From: Paraburkholderia sp.
GTDB taxonomy: Bacteria > Pseudomonadota > Gammaproteobacteria > Burkholderiales > Burkholderiaceae
NCBI RefSeq assembly: GCF_004298475.1
Contig: NZ_SCRP01000012.1
Span: forward strand, 186,001 to 250,000
Direction: 5' to 3'
Length of the DNA stretch: 64,000 nt
In this document: in pieces, positions 1 through 10,723 of the stretch
Layout: each line of letters begins with the position of its first letter
Position numbering within the stretch: position 1 is the stretch's first letter
Program-made: the position numbers and the translations under genes
The notes under the pieces: model-generated
Databases searched by the model: none
What the model was told of the DNA's origin: nothing
The model's input: only the letters and a program-made list of their open reading frames with translations

Positions 1-48
1 TTCGAGATGCGCGCCGAGGGGCAGAGCACGCTGCCGTTCGCTGAATAA
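1..48 (+). CDS. 3' end of an unidentified gene (partial)
   Basis: Frame 1 is open from the window edge and reads FEMRAEGQSTLPFAE before a TAA stop at 46-48. A strong hairpin terminator follows about 65 bases later, which supports this being a real gene end. The fifteen visible residues are too few to identify a family. Confidence 0.5.
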   Translation, partial: FEMRAEGQSTLPFAE

Positions 49-114
49 TCGTCCCGGATTACGGTTGCGGCCGCGGTTATGGCTGTGGGTTGGCCGGTCT
101 TTTGTGCATGTCTG

Positions 115-152
115 AACGCCCCATCCGGTTTTGCCGGTCGGGGCGTTTTGCG
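115..152 (+). terminator. Rho-independent terminator
   Basis: An AACGCCCC arm (115-122) pairs with GGGGCGTT (140-147), extended by an inner CCGG/CCGG pair around a TTTT loop, and the 3' arm runs into T residues. It lies just downstream of the partial gene ending at 48 and probably ends that transcript. Confidence 0.75.
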
Positions 153-796
153 TTGATCGGCAGACAGCGCAGATTGCCGGAAAATCCGGCTTGAACGTGT
201 TTACATGACGCTGTTATTTCAATTCCGTTTTTCGAAAAATAGTCAGGCTATGTCGAGAAATCGGCTTGCGGTAATGATGTTGTCAAGATTATTCAAAAAA
301 CACTTCATGCAGTAAGTCGAACGGTGGACGCTTCCTGCAAGAATCGCTTTCAGCCTCGGCAATCGCTTTTTTGAGTGTGCCATTATGCCGGGCGTGTGCA
401 TGTTATATCTGTATCAATATATGATATTGCGTTGCAACATAATTGGCATGAAAGTTATTGAAACTGTTCGTTCGTTGTATGCCGCCTGAAACCATATGAA
501 GCCTTGCGAAGCCTTATGATGTCATACGTCTGCCCGATACAACCGTTATGCTTCGTCTGCCGGCGACTGGCAGTTCGTGTCGAGTTCGTGTCGAAATTAA
601 TGCTCGATGCGTTTCGCATCTCATGGAAAATCCTGATACGAGCGCTTTTTTATAAAAATAACTTGCATTGATTAATTGAGGTTGTTAGTCTTGGCGGACC
701 TAAAAAGACTCCGACAACATTACTGGCAAAGCGGCGTGCGAGCGGGGATCGCTAAACTCATCAGGGTTTGCCTTTATCCTTTTTCCGGGGAACCAT
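153..796. other. AT-rich non-coding stretch
   Basis: About 640 bases without a convincing gene and clearly richer in A/T than the rest of the window. It contains small hairpins, including GATGCG-TTT-CGCATC at 606-620 and a compound inverted repeat at 681-718. It probably holds the promoter and leader of the gene starting at 797. I see no clear sigma-70 or sigma-54 hexamer pair. Confidence 0.5.
681..718. repeat. Compound inverted repeat (possible leader hairpin)
   Basis: The outer arms GTTGT (681-685) and ACAAC (714-718) enclose inner arms AGTCTT (687-692) and AAGACT (705-710), with a small asymmetric internal loop. As RNA this would be a hairpin about 80 bases ahead of the start at 797. It could be a leader structure or a regulator site. 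Confidence 0.4.
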
Positions 797-1093
797 ATGC
801 GTGATACGACCATCGACATAGCCGCCGACGAGCATTCTGCCGAGGCGGGTATTGGTGACGTCGTCACCCTCAAGTCCGGCGGTCCGCGCATGACCGTCAT
901 GCATGCCGGTCCAGTGGGATTTGCCGCGGGTCACTGGCTGATCTGCCAGTGGTTCGACGAACACGGCGAACTGCGGCAGGACATGTTCGCGCAGGACATG
1001 GTCCAGAGCGTGCCGCGTTCCATTCCCGCAGCCTCAGTGAAACTGCGCCTGCCCGGCGGCCGCGCTCCGGCCAGCCGCGTCCGGGGTGTTTGA
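797..1093 (+). CDS. YodC-like DUF2158 small protein
   Basis: This encodes 98 residues. The segment GDVVTLKSGGPRMTV followed by a CQWFDEHGELRQDMF segment is the hallmark of the DUF2158/YodC family, small one-domain beta proteins of unknown function. Here the core (about residues 20-70) carries a short N-terminal extension and an Arg/Pro-rich tail. The ATG at 797 has a GGGGAA ribosome site just upstream. It stands alone, preceded by a long AT-rich leader and convergent with the LysE exporter, so context gives no functional clue. Confidence 0.8.
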   Translation: MRDTTIDIAADEHSAEAGIGDVVTLKSGGPRMTVMHAGPVGFAAGHWLICQWFDEHGELRQDMFAQDMVQSVPRSIPAASVKLRLPGGRAPASRVRGV

Positions 1094-1173
1094 GGCGCCT
1101 CAGGCGCATTTCCCGTCCCACACGTCCCACACTATTGCGGCCCCGGCTTCGCAGGGCCGCTACCCCTGTTTCC

Positions 1174-1806
1174 TCAGCGCTGACCTTCGGCTGCGATTCG
1201 CACCGCGAGGCCCGCAAGCACCGTTCCCATAAGCCAACGCTGGATCACGAGCCAGGCGGGGCGTCCCGTGAGGAACGCGGCGATCGTGCCGGCCGTCATG
1301 GCCACCGTGGCATTCACGCTGATCGAAAGCGCAATCTGGATCGTGCCGAGCACGAGCGATTGCGCGAGCACGCTGCCGTGCTGCGGATCGATGAACTGCG
1401 GCAACAGCGAGAGATACAGGATCGCGACCTTCGGATTCAGCAGGTTCGTTACGACGCCCATCAGGAACAGCTTGCGCGGCCGGTCAGGCGGGAGTTGCCG
1501 CACCTGAAACGGAGAGCGGCCACCCGGCCTGAGCGCTTGCCACGCGAGCCACAGCAGATAAACGGCGCCGCCCAGACGCAATGCGTCGTAGGCGACCGGC
1601 ACCGCCATCACCAGTGCGGTAATGCCGAACGCCGCGCACAGCATGTAGAACATGAAGCCGAGCGCGACGCCGCCGAGCGAGATCAGGCCTGCCTTGCGCC
1701 CCTGGCAGATCGAACGTGAAATCAGATAGATCATGTTGGGGCCGGGCGTGAGCGCCATGCCGAGGGCGACAGCGGCAAAGGCGTAAAGCGGGGCGACGTG
1801 CGGCAT
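1174..1806 (-). CDS. LysE family amino-acid exporter
   Basis: A 210-residue inner-membrane protein of the LysE/RhtB family, which exports amino acids or related small molecules. The family signature ALTPGPNMIYLISRS sits in the first membrane segment (about residues 18-32). About six hydrophobic segments follow, with the usual charged stretch between segments 3 and 4. The ATG at 1806 is chosen because the family begins close to this point; an upstream in-frame ATG would only add twelve non-conserved Arg/Thr/Pro residues. A 12-base degenerate tandem repeat lies in the upstream region. The substrate cannot be deduced. Confidence 0.85.
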   Translation of the reverse strand: MPHVAPLYAFAAVALGMALTPGPNMIYLISRSICQGRKAGLISLGGVALGFMFYMLCAAFGITALVMAVPVAYDALRLGGAVYLLWLAWQALRPGGRSPFQVRQLPPDRPRKLFLMGVVTNLLNPKVAILYLSLLPQFIDPQHGSVLAQSLVLGTIQIALSISVNATVAMTAGTIAAFLTGRPAWLVIQRWLMGTVLAGLAVRIAAEGQR

Positions 1807-1860
1807 GACAGGCTCCGGTGGCGTTCGGGTACGTAACCGCACAATTAATAGCGCAGGTAG

Positions 1861-1908
1861 TAACCGGGCTAATAAGCAGGTAAATAAGCCGGTAAATACG
1901 CGGGACGG
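1861..1908. repeat. Degenerate 12-base tandem repeat, about 4 units
   Basis: Units at 1861, 1873, 1885 and 1897 follow the pattern TAAgCcGGtaAa. The middle two differ at a single base. The repeat lies upstream of the minus-strand LysE gene and is not coding. It is one of several unrelated short tandem repeats in intergenic DNA of this window. Confidence 0.6.
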
Positions 1909-2014
1909 TTTGTACTGCTGGCGAGGTAGTGGCGATTATTTCATGCACGCACACAACGCGCTCGCCCGAAGCGGCCAGTTTGGCCGTCTGGACAAGACGA
2001 GGCAGCGTCGAGCC

Positions 2015-2335
2015 TTAATGCGACGGGCGCTCGTGATCGGCTATCCGCGCCGCGCGTGCGGCGATGCGCTCGGACAGCAAGCGTGAAAACACGCCCATGC
2101 CGGCGCGGCGCTGGCGGTCCTTCGTTTCGGCGCCGAGATTCTTCGGCGGATTCGCCTGGAGCGCCCAGCAGAGCGCAAGCACCCAGCCCAAACCCGTCCA
2201 GCCGAGTACGGCGTTGAAGAGCGCGAGGACCATCAGGTCGTGACGCCCGCGCCGGTCCGCGATCAGCGCGGGCAGGAAATAGAGCGCAACCGCCGCCACG
2301 AGGACGACGATCTCGAAGATAGAGTGACTCGCCAT
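2015..2335 (-). CDS. Superinfection-immunity (Imm) family membrane protein
   Basis: A 106-residue protein with two hydrophobic segments: IFEIVVLVAAVALYFLPALI near the N terminus, then a second one after a short RRGR loop, around FNAVLGWTGLGWVLALCWAL. This arrangement, with the NxxxGWTxxGW core, is typical of the superinfection-immunity family (T4 Imm-like), common as stand-alone small membrane proteins in proteobacteria. Most chromosomal members have no proven phage role. The ATG at 2335 places the start just before the first membrane helix. The C-terminal third is charged and presumably cytoplasmic. Confidence 0.75.
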   Translation of the reverse strand: MASHSIFEIVVLVAAVALYFLPALIADRRGRHDLMVLALFNAVLGWTGLGWVLALCWALQANPPKNLGAETKDRQRRAGMGVFSRLLSERIAARAARIADHERPSH

Positions 2336-2520
2336 GTCGATCCTCCGAAAACGAGGGGGTGCCGAACCGGGCCAGTGTGTGGCCAGTGGCGACCGGTAAT
2401 TCATTGTCGCGCCAAACCGGACGACGCGCAGAGCGCGTACCTGGCCGAACGGCCAAAGGGATATCGGCGGGCAGGGCATCGGGGCTATCATCGCTACTTT
2501 CTTCGCAGGGGCTCTCCACC

Positions 2521-3981
2521 ATGATTTCCGATTCGACCCAGGCTACCCGGCAACTGGATCACGACGAACTCCGCGTGTTCGTCGAGCGCAAATGGAACGA
2601 CGAGATCGTCCCCGCCCTGACCGACTACATCGCCATTCCCGCAAAAAGTCCGGCTTTTGACCCGGAGTGGGCGAAGCACGGCTATCTCGAACGCGTCGTC
2701 CAGGATGCGGCTCAGTGGGCCGAACAACAACCGGTGCGCGGTCTGAAGCTCGAAATCGTGCGATTGCCGGGCCGCACGCCGGTGATCTTTTTCGAAGCGC
2801 CCGCCACGCGCCCGGGCAGCGAGGAGACGGTTGTGCTGTACGGTCACCTCGACAAGCAGCCGGAATTCGCAGGCTGGCGCAACGACCTTGGACCGTGGAC
2901 GCCGAAGTTCGAAGACGGGCGGCTCTATGGCCGCGGCGGCGCCGACGATGGTTATGCGATCTACGCGAGCGTCACGGCGCTCGCAGCGCTCGACGCGCAG
3001 GGCATTGAACGGCCGCGCTGTGTCGGGCTGATCGAGACGTGCGAGGAGTCGGGCAGTTACGATCTGCTGCCGTATGTCGATGCGTTGCGAGATCGGCTCG
3101 GCGCGGTCGGGCTCGTGATCTGCCTCGATTCGGGCGCGGGCAATTACGACCAGCTCTGGCTGACCACGTCGCTGCGCGGCCTCGTGTCGGGCGATCTGGA
3201 GGTGGAGGTGCTCGAAGAAGGCATCCATTCCGGTTCGTATGGCGGCATTGCGCCGTCGAGCTTCCGCGTGATGCGCCAGTTGTTCGAGCGGCTCGAAGAC
3301 GCGGCGAGCGGCACGCTGCTGCCCAAGGGATTCCATTGCGCGATTCCCGCGAATCGCATGAGCGAGGCTGAAGCGACGGCGAAGATTCTCGGTGAAAGCG
3401 TGTGGAAGACATTGCCGTGGGCATGCGGGCAAGACGGCCGACGCGTGCTGCCCACGACCACCGATCCGCAGCAGGCGCTGCTCGATTCGACGTGGCGCCC
3501 GTCGCTTTCCGTGACCGGCGCGGCTGGCTTGCCGGCGCTGGCGGATGCGGGCAACGTGCTGCGTCCGCGCACGGCGTTCAAGTTGTCGCTGCGGCTGCCG
3601 CCGCTCGTCGAGGCGTCGAAGGCCGTGGCCGACCTGAAAGCGTTGCTCGAATTCGAGCCGCCCTATAACGCCAAGGTCACATTCAAGCCCGATGCCGGAG
3701 CAGCCAACGGCTGGAGCGCGCCCGAACTCGCACCGTGGCTTTCGGATGCGCTCAACTTCGCCTCGCGCGCGCACTACGGCGCCGATTGCGCGTATCTGGG
3801 CCAGGGCGGGACGATTCCACTCATGAACGTGCTGCGGGCAGGCTTTCCGAAGTCGCAGTTCATGGTGTGCGGCGTGCTGGGTCCGAAGTCGAACGCGCAC
3901 GGGCCGAATGAGTTCCTGCATGTGCCGTATGCGAAGAAGCTCACGGCGACGGTGGCGGACGTGATTGCCGCCGCACCTTGA
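2521..3981 (+). CDS. M20 family metallopeptidase (dipeptidase-like)
   Basis: A 486-residue cytosolic zinc peptidase of the M20 family, which cleaves dipeptides or N-acylated amino acids. Metal and catalytic motifs appear in order: YGHLDKQPE (metal His and catalytic Asp, about residue 106), GRGGADDG (bridging Asp), ETCEESGS (catalytic Glu pair), then the dimerisation/lid domain, and a final NAHGPNE with the last metal His. The ATG at 2521 follows an AGGGGC ribosome site. In-frame codons upstream do not look like this family. It is monocistronic, and its substrate is unknown. Confidence 0.88.
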   Translation: MISDSTQATRQLDHDELRVFVERKWNDEIVPALTDYIAIPAKSPAFDPEWAKHGYLERVVQDAAQWAEQQPVRGLKLEIVRLPGRTPVIFFEAPATRPGSEETVVLYGHLDKQPEFAGWRNDLGPWTPKFEDGRLYGRGGADDGYAIYASVTALAALDAQGIERPRCVGLIETCEESGSYDLLPYVDALRDRLGAVGLVICLDSGAGNYDQLWLTTSLRGLVSGDLEVEVLEEGIHSGSYGGIAPSSFRVMRQLFERLEDAASGTLLPKGFHCAIPANRMSEAEATAKILGESVWKTLPWACGQDGRRVLPTTTDPQQALLDSTWRPSLSVTGAAGLPALADAGNVLRPRTAFKLSLRLPPLVEASKAVADLKALLEFEPPYNAKVTFKPDAGAANGWSAPELAPWLSDALNFASRAHYGADCAYLGQGGTIPLMNVLRAGFPKSQFMVCGVLGPKSNAHGPNEFLHVPYAKKLTATVADVIAAAP

Positions 3982-4068
3982 TACTGCTGGCGGCGCGAGG
4001 AGCGAAAGGCGTACGCCTGGTCTGTCGCGCCGCTTGTTACCGCAGCGACGCAGAGACGCTTCGCTGCG

Positions 4069-7000
4069 TCACCCGCCAACCGGTACGTCGGTGTGATGGC
4101 CGTCATGCCCGCTGTGGCCGCGATGTCCGGTAAGCCATGGCCGGGCGAGCAGCGCCTGCAACGCCGCGCGCGTGGCATCGTCGAATGCGCCGAGGAAGCC
4201 GGTTCGCCCGGCGATCAGTGTCGCAACCGGTACGCCGTCGCGGAACACGACGCGATTGCCCGCCATGGCGGGCACTTTCTCGCCGGGCAGCAATATGCCG
4301 ACCAGATTGAGCGGATCGGCCGCCGAAATGCAGACGAGCGCGCCTTCTTCGGCACCACGTCTCCTCACATCGCGCAGGAGCGCGACGGCCTCCGGCAGGG
4401 CGAACTGTTCGCCCGAGAGACCGGTGACGAAACGCCCGCCGCGCAGATGCCCGCGCGCCTCCATGCGATGCAGCACGCGCAGCAGATCGCGCCACGGCGG
4501 CAACCAGGACGCCTCGCGGATCAGCAACTGCCAGCAGATCACGCCGTAACGCCGTAGCAGCACGTTCGCGACGTTCTCCATCAGTTCGGGATCCGTGTTC
4601 GTGCGGCGTAGCGCCGTGGTAGCGCGCTGCCGTGCGGGTTCGCGTGCCGTTGTCGCCAGGTCGTGTGTCGTGATGCTCCCGCTTTCGCGTCCGCTGTCGG
4701 AAGCGGGAGCATCGTGCAGCCTCGCTGCTGCGTCCTTCGCTTCGGGTACGCCACCACGTGCTTCAATCGCATGACCGGCAGGCAGTTCGATGCATCTGAG
4801 CACGGCCCAGCGTCCCGCATCGGCCATGCCGCCCACGAGCGGCGCGAAACCGCGTGGCCGTCGGCGTCCGTGGTGTGCGCTGCGCTTCGCTGCAGGTTTC
4901 ACCAGCGCGCGCAGTCCGGCGAAACTGTCCGCGTTGACCAGTCCCGCCGCGACCAGTTCGCCCAGTGCGTTTTCCAGTTCCACGCCAAGCAGATGTGCGT
5001 CGGCGGCCAGTTCGTCGAAGAACATCGCTCCGTGCCGCAACAGCGTTTCGTAGACGCGTCGCGCGCGCGGCCCAAGCGCTGCCGTCTCGGGCGCTTCGAG
5101 CAGCGCGGTCCAGCGCGCGAGTTCACGCCGGGGCAGCAGAACGACCGGCGTGCTGCGCACGGTCGTTCCCGACAGCACGCGCCCAGGCAACCGGCCCCAT
5201 GCGAGCCACCCCGAACGGCACAGTTCGTCGAGCAGCATCGGCGTGAAATCGTCGATGCGCGCAGGCAGGATCTCGTCCTCCCATGCGAGTGCGGGCGCTT
5301 CCCAGCCCTCCATCTGTTCGATCACGGCGACGAGCGCGTCGCGGCCCGATCCGCGTGCAGCGGCATCGACATGCTGCCATTCGAACAGGAAGCGCATGAA
5401 ATCATGGCGCTCGACCGGCTCGATCTCGCGCCGCAGCTTGCGCACCGTATAGCGGTGAATGCGCGCGAGCAGATGGCGCTCGCACCATTGCTCCTCGCGC
5501 TCGCCTGGCGTGAAGCGGCCGCGCATTGCCGTGCCCTGCGCTTCGAGCGCCGTGAGCGCAAGCGCGGCAACGCTCGCCTCCAGCGCGAGCGGCCGCGCGA
5601 CCTGCGCAACCGTCAGCGGACCGAAGCCCGAAAGGCGCGCACGCACCACCTCGATGAGCGCGGCCTCTTCGGTCCACACCGCATCGTATTCGGGCGGCGG
5701 TTTGAGCGCGGGTTCGCAGTGGGCCTGCGGATAGATGGCGCGCACGCACGCGAGTCGTTCGGCGCTCACCCATAGTGCGTCGTGTTCCGCAATCGCCATC
5801 CGGGTTGCACGGCCCGCCTTCGCCAGCGCGTGCAGCCACTCTGGCCAATCTGCTTCGCGTTGCGTTTCGTGCTCGGCGATGCAGCCGAGCGTGGTGAGCG
5901 CGTCGTGCATTTCATCGATATCGCGCGCCTGCGGCCAGGCTTCTTCGCGCACGCTCGCAATCGCCTCCACGTCGAGCGCGCCGAGATCGTCCGCCGATTC
6001 GGGATCGCTCCATCGGCGGCTCAACACGGCCTGGGTCCGGCGTTCTTCGAGCGGCGCGTCGTCAAGGAACGCATAAGGGCGCGCCGTGAGAATTTCGGCT
6101 GCGAGGGGCGACGGCGCGTTCAGCTCGCGCGACACGAGCCGCACTTCGTGCGCCTCGATACGACGCAGCAGCGCGAGCCAGCCTTCGGTGTCCATAGCGT
6201 CGTGCAGACAGTCGTCGAGCGTCTGGTCGACGAGCGGATGTCGCGGAATCTCACGCTCGCCCGCGAGATTTTCGACGCACGCCACCTGATCGGGAAACAC
6301 CGCCGCGAGCAGATCCTCGCTGCGCATGCGCTGGATCTGCGGCGGTGTCTTGTGTCCGCCGGTCTGGCGCGGCAGCGCGAGCGCGGTCGTCGCGTTCCAG
6401 CGCCAGCGCACGCCGAAGAGCGGCGCGTCGAGCAGCGCCTGCACGAGCAGATGTTCGGCCGTATTCGAATGCAGGTAGCGCCACACATCGTCGAGCGCGA
6501 AGCTGTGCGCGCCCGTGAGCGAAAGGATGATCGCGTCTTCGGTGGCGGCGGCCTGCAATTCGAAGTTGAACTGGCGGCAGAAGCGCTTGCGTAGCGCGAG
6601 CCCCCAGGCGCGGTTGATACGGCTGCCGTAGAGCGAATGGATCACGAGTTGCGTGCCGCCCGATTCGTCGAAGAAGCGCTCCATCACGAGCGTCTCGCGG
6701 GTGGGCAAGGCGGTGAGGGCGGCGCGCGCGAGAGAGAGATATTCGGCGATCTGGCGTGCGGGGGCGTCTTCGATTCCGAGCGCTTCGGCGAGCCACTGGC
6801 ACACGCGTTCGATCGAGGCTGTGGCGGGCTCAGGATCGTTTCTACGTTCACCCTCTGAATTGCAACTAACTGCCCGCCCCGGTTCCCGTCCGGCAGTGGA
6901 TCGGTCCACGATGTCTTCCGCGGGTTCTGCTGGCAACGCGTCCGGGGCATTTTCGTCCGCTGCGCACAGCACACTTTCGATCTGTGTGCGCAACCGGCCG

Positions 7001-8793
7001 ATCGCAACCGACAGCTCATCGCTGCGCCCCGGTGCCTCGCCCAGCCAGAACGGAATGTTCGGCGGCTGTCCCTGCGCGTCCTCGACACGCACGCGGCCCG
7101 CCTCGATGCGCAGAATGCGGTACGACGCATTGCCGAGTTGGAACACGTCGCCCGCAAGGCTCTCGACCGCAAAATCTTCGTTGACCGTGCCGATCTGGAG
7201 GCCCTGTGGTTCAAGCAGCACCGCGTAGTCGGCGTTATCGGGAATCGTGCCGCCCGACGTGAGCGCGACGAGCCGTGCACTGCGCCGTCCGCGCAGTACA
7301 CGGTTGACGGCGTCGCGATGCAGATACGCCGCGCGCGGTCCGTGGCGGCTCGTGTAGCCCTCGGCGAGCATGCGCAGAACCGCATCGAACTGTGCGCGTT
7401 CGAGCCGTGCCCAGGGCGTCGCGCGGCGGACGAGTGCGAAGAGCGCATCTTCGTCCCAGCTTTTGCAGGCCACTTCGGCGACGATCTGCTGCGCCAGCAC
7501 GTCGAGCGGCGCATCGGGCACGGTGAGCCGGTCAAGCTCGCCGCGCCGCACGCAATCGAGCAGCGCGGCGCATTCGACCAGATCGTCGCGCGAAGTCGGG
7601 AACAGGCGTCCCTTCGGCACGCCGCCGACCTGGTGCCCCGAGCGGCCGACACGCTGCAAAAAACCCGTGATCGAGCGCGGCGAGCCCATCTGGCAGACGA
7701 GATCGACATCGCCGATATCGATGCCCAGCTCCAGCGACGCCGTCGCCACGAGCACGCGCAGGTCGCCGCGCTTGAGGCGCTGCTCGGCGTCGAAGCGGTG
7801 CTCGCGGGCGAGGCTGCCGTGATGCGCGGCCACCGCATCGGCGCCGAGCCGGTCCGTGAGATGCCGCGCGACGCGCTCCGCCATGCGGCGCGTGTTGACG
7901 AATACGAGCGTCGTGCGGTGCTGCGCGACGAGATCGGCGAGGCGGTCGTAGACGCGCTCCCACACGTCGTTGGCCATCACCGCTTCGAGCGGCACGGGCG
8001 GCACCTCGAGCGCCAGATCGCGTGCGCGCGCGTGTCCCGTGTCGACGATTTCGCAGGCGGGCGGCGCATCCGCGTTCGCGCCCATGCCGACGAGAAACCG
8101 CGCGACCGTACCGATCGGTTTTTGCGTCGCCGACAGTCCGATGCGCAGGAGCCGCCGGCCGCACAACGCGTCGAGCCGTTCGAGACTCAGTGCGAGATGG
8201 CAGCCGCGCTTGTTGCCTGCGAGCGCATGGATTTCGTCGACGATCACGCTGCGCGCGCTCGCGAGCATGCGTCGCCCTGACTCCGAGCCGAGCAGCACAT
8301 AGAGCGATTCAGGCGTCGTCACGAGGATGTGCGGCGCGCGTTTGCGCAGCGCGGCGCGCTCGGCTTGCGGCGTGTCGCCGGTGCGCACGGCGGTGCGGAT
8401 CTCGACGGGCGGCAGGCCGAGCCGTGCGAGTTCGTCCGCAATGCCTTCGAGCGGACGCTCCAGGTTGAGCCGGATGTCGTTCGAGAGCGCCTTGAGCGGC
8501 GAAACGTAGACGACGAGCGTAGCGTCGGGCAGCGCGCCGCCGTTCGCGAGGCCTTCGCGAACGAGTTCGTCGAGCGCGGCGAGGAACGCCGTGAGCGTCT
8601 TGCCGGAGCCGGTCGGCGCGGCGACGAGCGTCGCGCAGCGGCTCGCGATCAGCGGCCAGGCGGCGCGCTGGGCGGCGGTCGGCGACTCGAAGCTGCGCCT
8701 GAACCAGCCCGCGACGCACGGATGAAAGCGTGCGAGCGGATCGTCGGCGGCAGCGAAGACACTGCGATCTGGAGCGGAAGAGGGTGAAGTCAT
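4069..8793 (-). CDS. lhr: Lhr-type large DEAD/DEAH ATP-dependent helicase
   Basis: At 1574 residues this is a full-length bacterial Lhr, a 3'-to-5' superfamily 2 helicase of the Lhr-core plus long C-terminal-extension type, linked to nucleic-acid repair. Motifs: Q-motif region around [10 protein letters not shown], Walker [10 protein letters not shown] (about residues 58-66), DEIH box in VIVDEIHAL, motif III SATQ, and motif VI in QRVGRSGHQ. The C-terminal half contains the winged-helix and Lhr-CTD regions. Two low-complexity, charged linkers (near the middle and about 300 residues before the end) look like lineage-specific insertions. The ATG at 8793 gives the usual short N terminus before the Q motif. 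Confidence 0.92.
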   Translation of the reverse strand: MTSPSSAPDRSVFAAADDPLARFHPCVAGWFRRSFESPTAAQRAAWPLIASRCATLVAAPTGSGKTLTAFLAALDELVREGLANGGALPDATLVVYVSPLKALSNDIRLNLERPLEGIADELARLGLPPVEIRTAVRTGDTPQAERAALRKRAPHILVTTPESLYVLLGSESGRRMLASARSVIVDEIHALAGNKRGCHLALSLERLDALCGRRLLRIGLSATQKPIGTVARFLVGMGANADAPPACEIVDTGHARARDLALEVPPVPLEAVMANDVWERVYDRLADLVAQHRTTLVFVNTRRMAERVARHLTDRLGADAVAAHHGSLAREHRFDAEQRLKRGDLRVLVATASLELGIDIGDVDLVCQMGSPRSITGFLQRVGRSGHQVGGVPKGRLFPTSRDDLVECAALLDCVRRGELDRLTVPDAPLDVLAQQIVAEVACKSWDEDALFALVRRATPWARLERAQFDAVLRMLAEGYTSRHGPRAAYLHRDAVNRVLRGRRSARLVALTSGGTIPDNADYAVLLEPQGLQIGTVNEDFAVESLAGDVFQLGNASYRILRIEAGRVRVEDAQGQPPNIPFWLGEAPGRSDELSVAIGRLRTQIESVLCAADENAPDALPAEPAEDIVDRSTAGREPGRAVSCNSEGERRNDPEPATASIERVCQWLAEALGIEDAPARQIAEYLSLARAALTALPTRETLVMERFFDESGGTQLVIHSLYGSRINRAWGLALRKRFCRQFNFELQAAATEDAIILSLTGAHSFALDDVWRYLHSNTAEHLLVQALLDAPLFGVRWRWNATTALALPRQTGGHKTPPQIQRMRSEDLLAAVFPDQVACVENLAGEREIPRHPLVDQTLDDCLHDAMDTEGWLALLRRIEAHEVRLVSRELNAPSPLAAEILTARPYAFLDDAPLEERRTQAVLSRRWSDPESADDLGALDVEAIASVREEAWPQARDIDEMHDALTTLGCIAEHETQREADWPEWLHALAKAGRATRMAIAEHDALWVSAERLACVRAIYPQAHCEPALKPPPEYDAVWTEEAALIEVVRARLSGFGPLTVAQVARPLALEASVAALALTALEAQGTAMRGRFTPGEREEQWCERHLLARIHRYTVRKLRREIEPVERHDFMRFLFEWQHVDAAARGSGRDALVAVIEQMEGWEAPALAWEDEILPARIDDFTPMLLDELCRSGWLAWGRLPGRVLSGTTVRSTPVVLLPRRELARWTALLEAPETAALGPRARRVYETLLRHGAMFFDELAADAHLLGVELENALGELVAAGLVNADSFAGLRALVKPAAKRSAHHGRRRPRGFAPLVGGMADAGRWAVLRCIELPAGHAIEARGGVPEAKDAAARLHDAPASDSGRESGSITTHDLATTAREPARQRATTALRRTNTDPELMENVANVLLRRYGVICWQLLIREASWLPPWRDLLRVLHRMEARGHLRGGRFVTGLSGEQFALPEAVALLRDVRRRGAEEGALVCISAADPLNLVGILLPGEKVPAMAGNRVVFRDGVPVATLIAGRTGFLGAFDDATRAALQALLARPWLTGHRGHSGHDGHHTDVPVGG

Positions 8794-8967
8794 GCGCGTG
8801 CAGTCAGGGACGTGTCGCGCGTGGTTCCCGCGCGCGCACACGTTGCAGTCTCGCAGCTTTTCTGCGGGCTTGCCGGGCGCCTGCCACGCCGCTCGCAGGA
8901 CGTGGCCGCGCACCGTGCGATGCGCGGCCTGTTCAACACGGATGAAAGTGCTCGCGCAGACGCTCCG

Positions 8968-9912
8968 TCACCCAAGCAATTTCGATTTCAGCAGATTCTG
9001 TGTGCTGCTACTCAGGTTCAGACCTTCCGTGATATAGCCGCTCATGGAACCGTAGCTCGTTACAGCCTGGTTAAAACCGGCCAGGAGGAAACGAGTCTGA
9101 ACGCCAAGCAGCGGATAGAAGTTGTCGGCGTAGGATTGCCCATAGCCGGTAATCATGGCGTTGTATTGCGACTCGATAGAGGCTGCGGAATAAATATTGG
9201 TCAGCAGATAATCCTGAATCACCACGCTTTGCGGCACGTCTGCCAGCGTCAGCAGAATCGCCGCTATCCAGCCCGCGCGATCCTTTCCGGCCGTGCAGTG
9301 AAAAAGTTGGGCGTTCGCGCCGTTCGCCATGCCCGTGAGCACCTCGCCGATTCGTGCACGTATGCCTGCATCCGTGACGAATTGCCGTTCGATTTTTTCC
9401 ATAAAGGCAGCGGCGTCGGCAGGCGACTGGAGCGTGGGCAGGACCACGTTACCGCTCCCGAGAACATCGACGTTGACGTATTTCGCACCGGCTGGAACGG
9501 TATCCGGCACCTGCGTAACTTCTGTGCCGGTTCTCAGGTCATAGACAACCTTGATTCCCAGTGTGTTTATCGTTGTGAGGTCCGCAGCGGACAGGGCAAG
9601 TGCATTAGACCGGTAAAACACGCCTCGGCGCAGTTTCTGCCCGCTAGCGGTCCGATAAGCCATGTGGTCGTCGGCGCCTGCAACGTCGCGAAAGTTGTTG
9701 ACCGAAGCGAGGATCGGCGTAGGTGCAACCGGCGCGGGACCCGTTGGCATGGTCGTCGCTGTACTGTCGTTTCCTCCGCAAGCTGTCAACAGCGCACTGC
9801 CGGCCACTGGCAGAATCAGCCCGCCAAACGCACCTTGAACGGTCCGCTGCATCAGCCTGCGCCGCTCCGGCGAATGCAGTGCGTGTTGTGTTTCGTATCG
9901 GCAATGCCGCAT
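8968..9912 (-). CDS. Exported tyrosine/serine phosphatase, lipoprotein-like
   Basis: A 314-residue phosphatase of the PtpB-like (Y_phosphatase3) family. The catalytic P-loop HCTAGKDRAGW is at about residues 205-215, with C206 the nucleophile, and the upstream NNFRDVAG and FYRSNAL motifs are typical. The N terminus carries paired arginines (PERRRL), a hydrophobic stretch and an LLTAC lipobox (Cys about 45), followed by a Pro/Thr-rich tether. It is therefore probably exported, perhaps by the Tat route, and lipidated. The ATG at 9912 has a GGAGGG ribosome site at ideal distance. Secreted members in pathogens act on host signalling, but nothing here shows such a role. Confidence 0.85.
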   Translation of the reverse strand: MRHCRYETQHALHSPERRRLMQRTVQGAFGGLILPVAGSALLTACGGNDSTATTMPTGPAPVAPTPILASVNNFRDVAGADDHMAYRTASGQKLRRGVFYRSNALALSAADLTTINTLGIKVVYDLRTGTEVTQVPDTVPAGAKYVNVDVLGSGNVVLPTLQSPADAAAFMEKIERQFVTDAGIRARIGEVLTGMANGANAQLFHCTAGKDRAGWIAAILLTLADVPQSVVIQDYLLTNIYSAASIESQYNAMITGYGQSYADNFYPLLGVQTRFLLAGFNQAVTSYGSMSGYITEGLNLSSSTQNLLKSKLLG

Positions 9913-10064
9913 TGCTAACCCTCCAAAAAAGAAAGCCGCAATGCTGCAAGTTGCCGATTGCATCGATATGACCGGTTAGTATCTCCAATTAATTTAGTGA
10001 TTTTCCGAACGCGGACGAACGGGGATGTTGGTGGCAATCGCCGGGACGCCGCATCACGCGGTGC

Positions 10065-10430
10065 TCAACGGGCCACGATCTTCAAATGGTCCCGTACCTC
10101 GGTCACGCCCGCCACGTTCTGCGCGACGAGCTTCGCGTTATCGCGATCTTCGGCGCTCGGCACGGTGCCCGTGAGCGAAACGACGCCCTTGTGCGTCTTG
10201 ACGTGAATGTGCTCGGACTTCACGGTTTTCGCGGCGAGCAGATCGACCTTCACCTTGGTCGTGATGAGTGCGTCGTCAACGTGGCGGCTGATTTTCCCCG
10301 CCGTGGCGGAAATGCCGGAAGCGCCCGAGGGCGCGGGCGTTTCCGATGCGCTCGTCTGCGCGGCGGCCGTGAGCGCCAGGATCATACAAGCGGCACCGGT
10401 AGCGGTTTGTAGAATCCGGATGCGTTTCAT
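10065..10430 (-). CDS. BON-domain periplasmic protein
   Basis: The 121-residue product has a signal peptide (MKRIRILQTATGAACMILAL, cleaved near AAAQT). A single BON domain occupies about residues 55-120, with the characteristic VKTHKGVVSLTGTVPSAEDR strand-turn. BON domains are found in OsmY-type periplasmic proteins that protect the envelope under stress. A near-perfect ribosome site (AAGGAGG) precedes the ATG at 10430, predicting strong translation. Confidence 0.88.
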   Translation of the reverse strand: MKRIRILQTATGAACMILALTAAAQTSASETPAPSGASGISATAGKISRHVDDALITTKVKVDLLAAKTVKSEHIHVKTHKGVVSLTGTVPSAEDRDNAKLVAQNVAGVTEVRDHLKIVAR

Positions 10431-10723
10431 GGTGGAACCTCCTTTTCCGATGGAATCTGTACGCTTGCCCGCAAGGACCGCGCCGTGCTGCACAAAATCG
10501 CCTTGCGGCAGGCGACGAACGGCGGTTTATTCCGCTGCGGATGGATTAAAGCGCGGCTTGGCGGGGCTGAAACAGCCGGGAGAAAGGGGGGGGAAGAGGG
10601 TGGAAAAAAGCGCGCCAATCTTGCCGGTCGATTGTAAAAATGTCCGCTGAATCGCCGCGCACGTACGCCGCAACGATGGATTCGCCAATCCCGATTTCGT
10701 TTCAGGTCAGAGAGTTATAAAAG

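Noticed and set aside
2015..2335. Phage remnant (superinfection immunity)
   Set aside because: The protein family is common as a stand-alone chromosomal gene, and no phage gene lies nearby.
2494..3921. Minus-strand frame of 475 codons opposite the M20 peptidase
   Set aside because: Arg/Ala/His-rich shadow frame without motifs.
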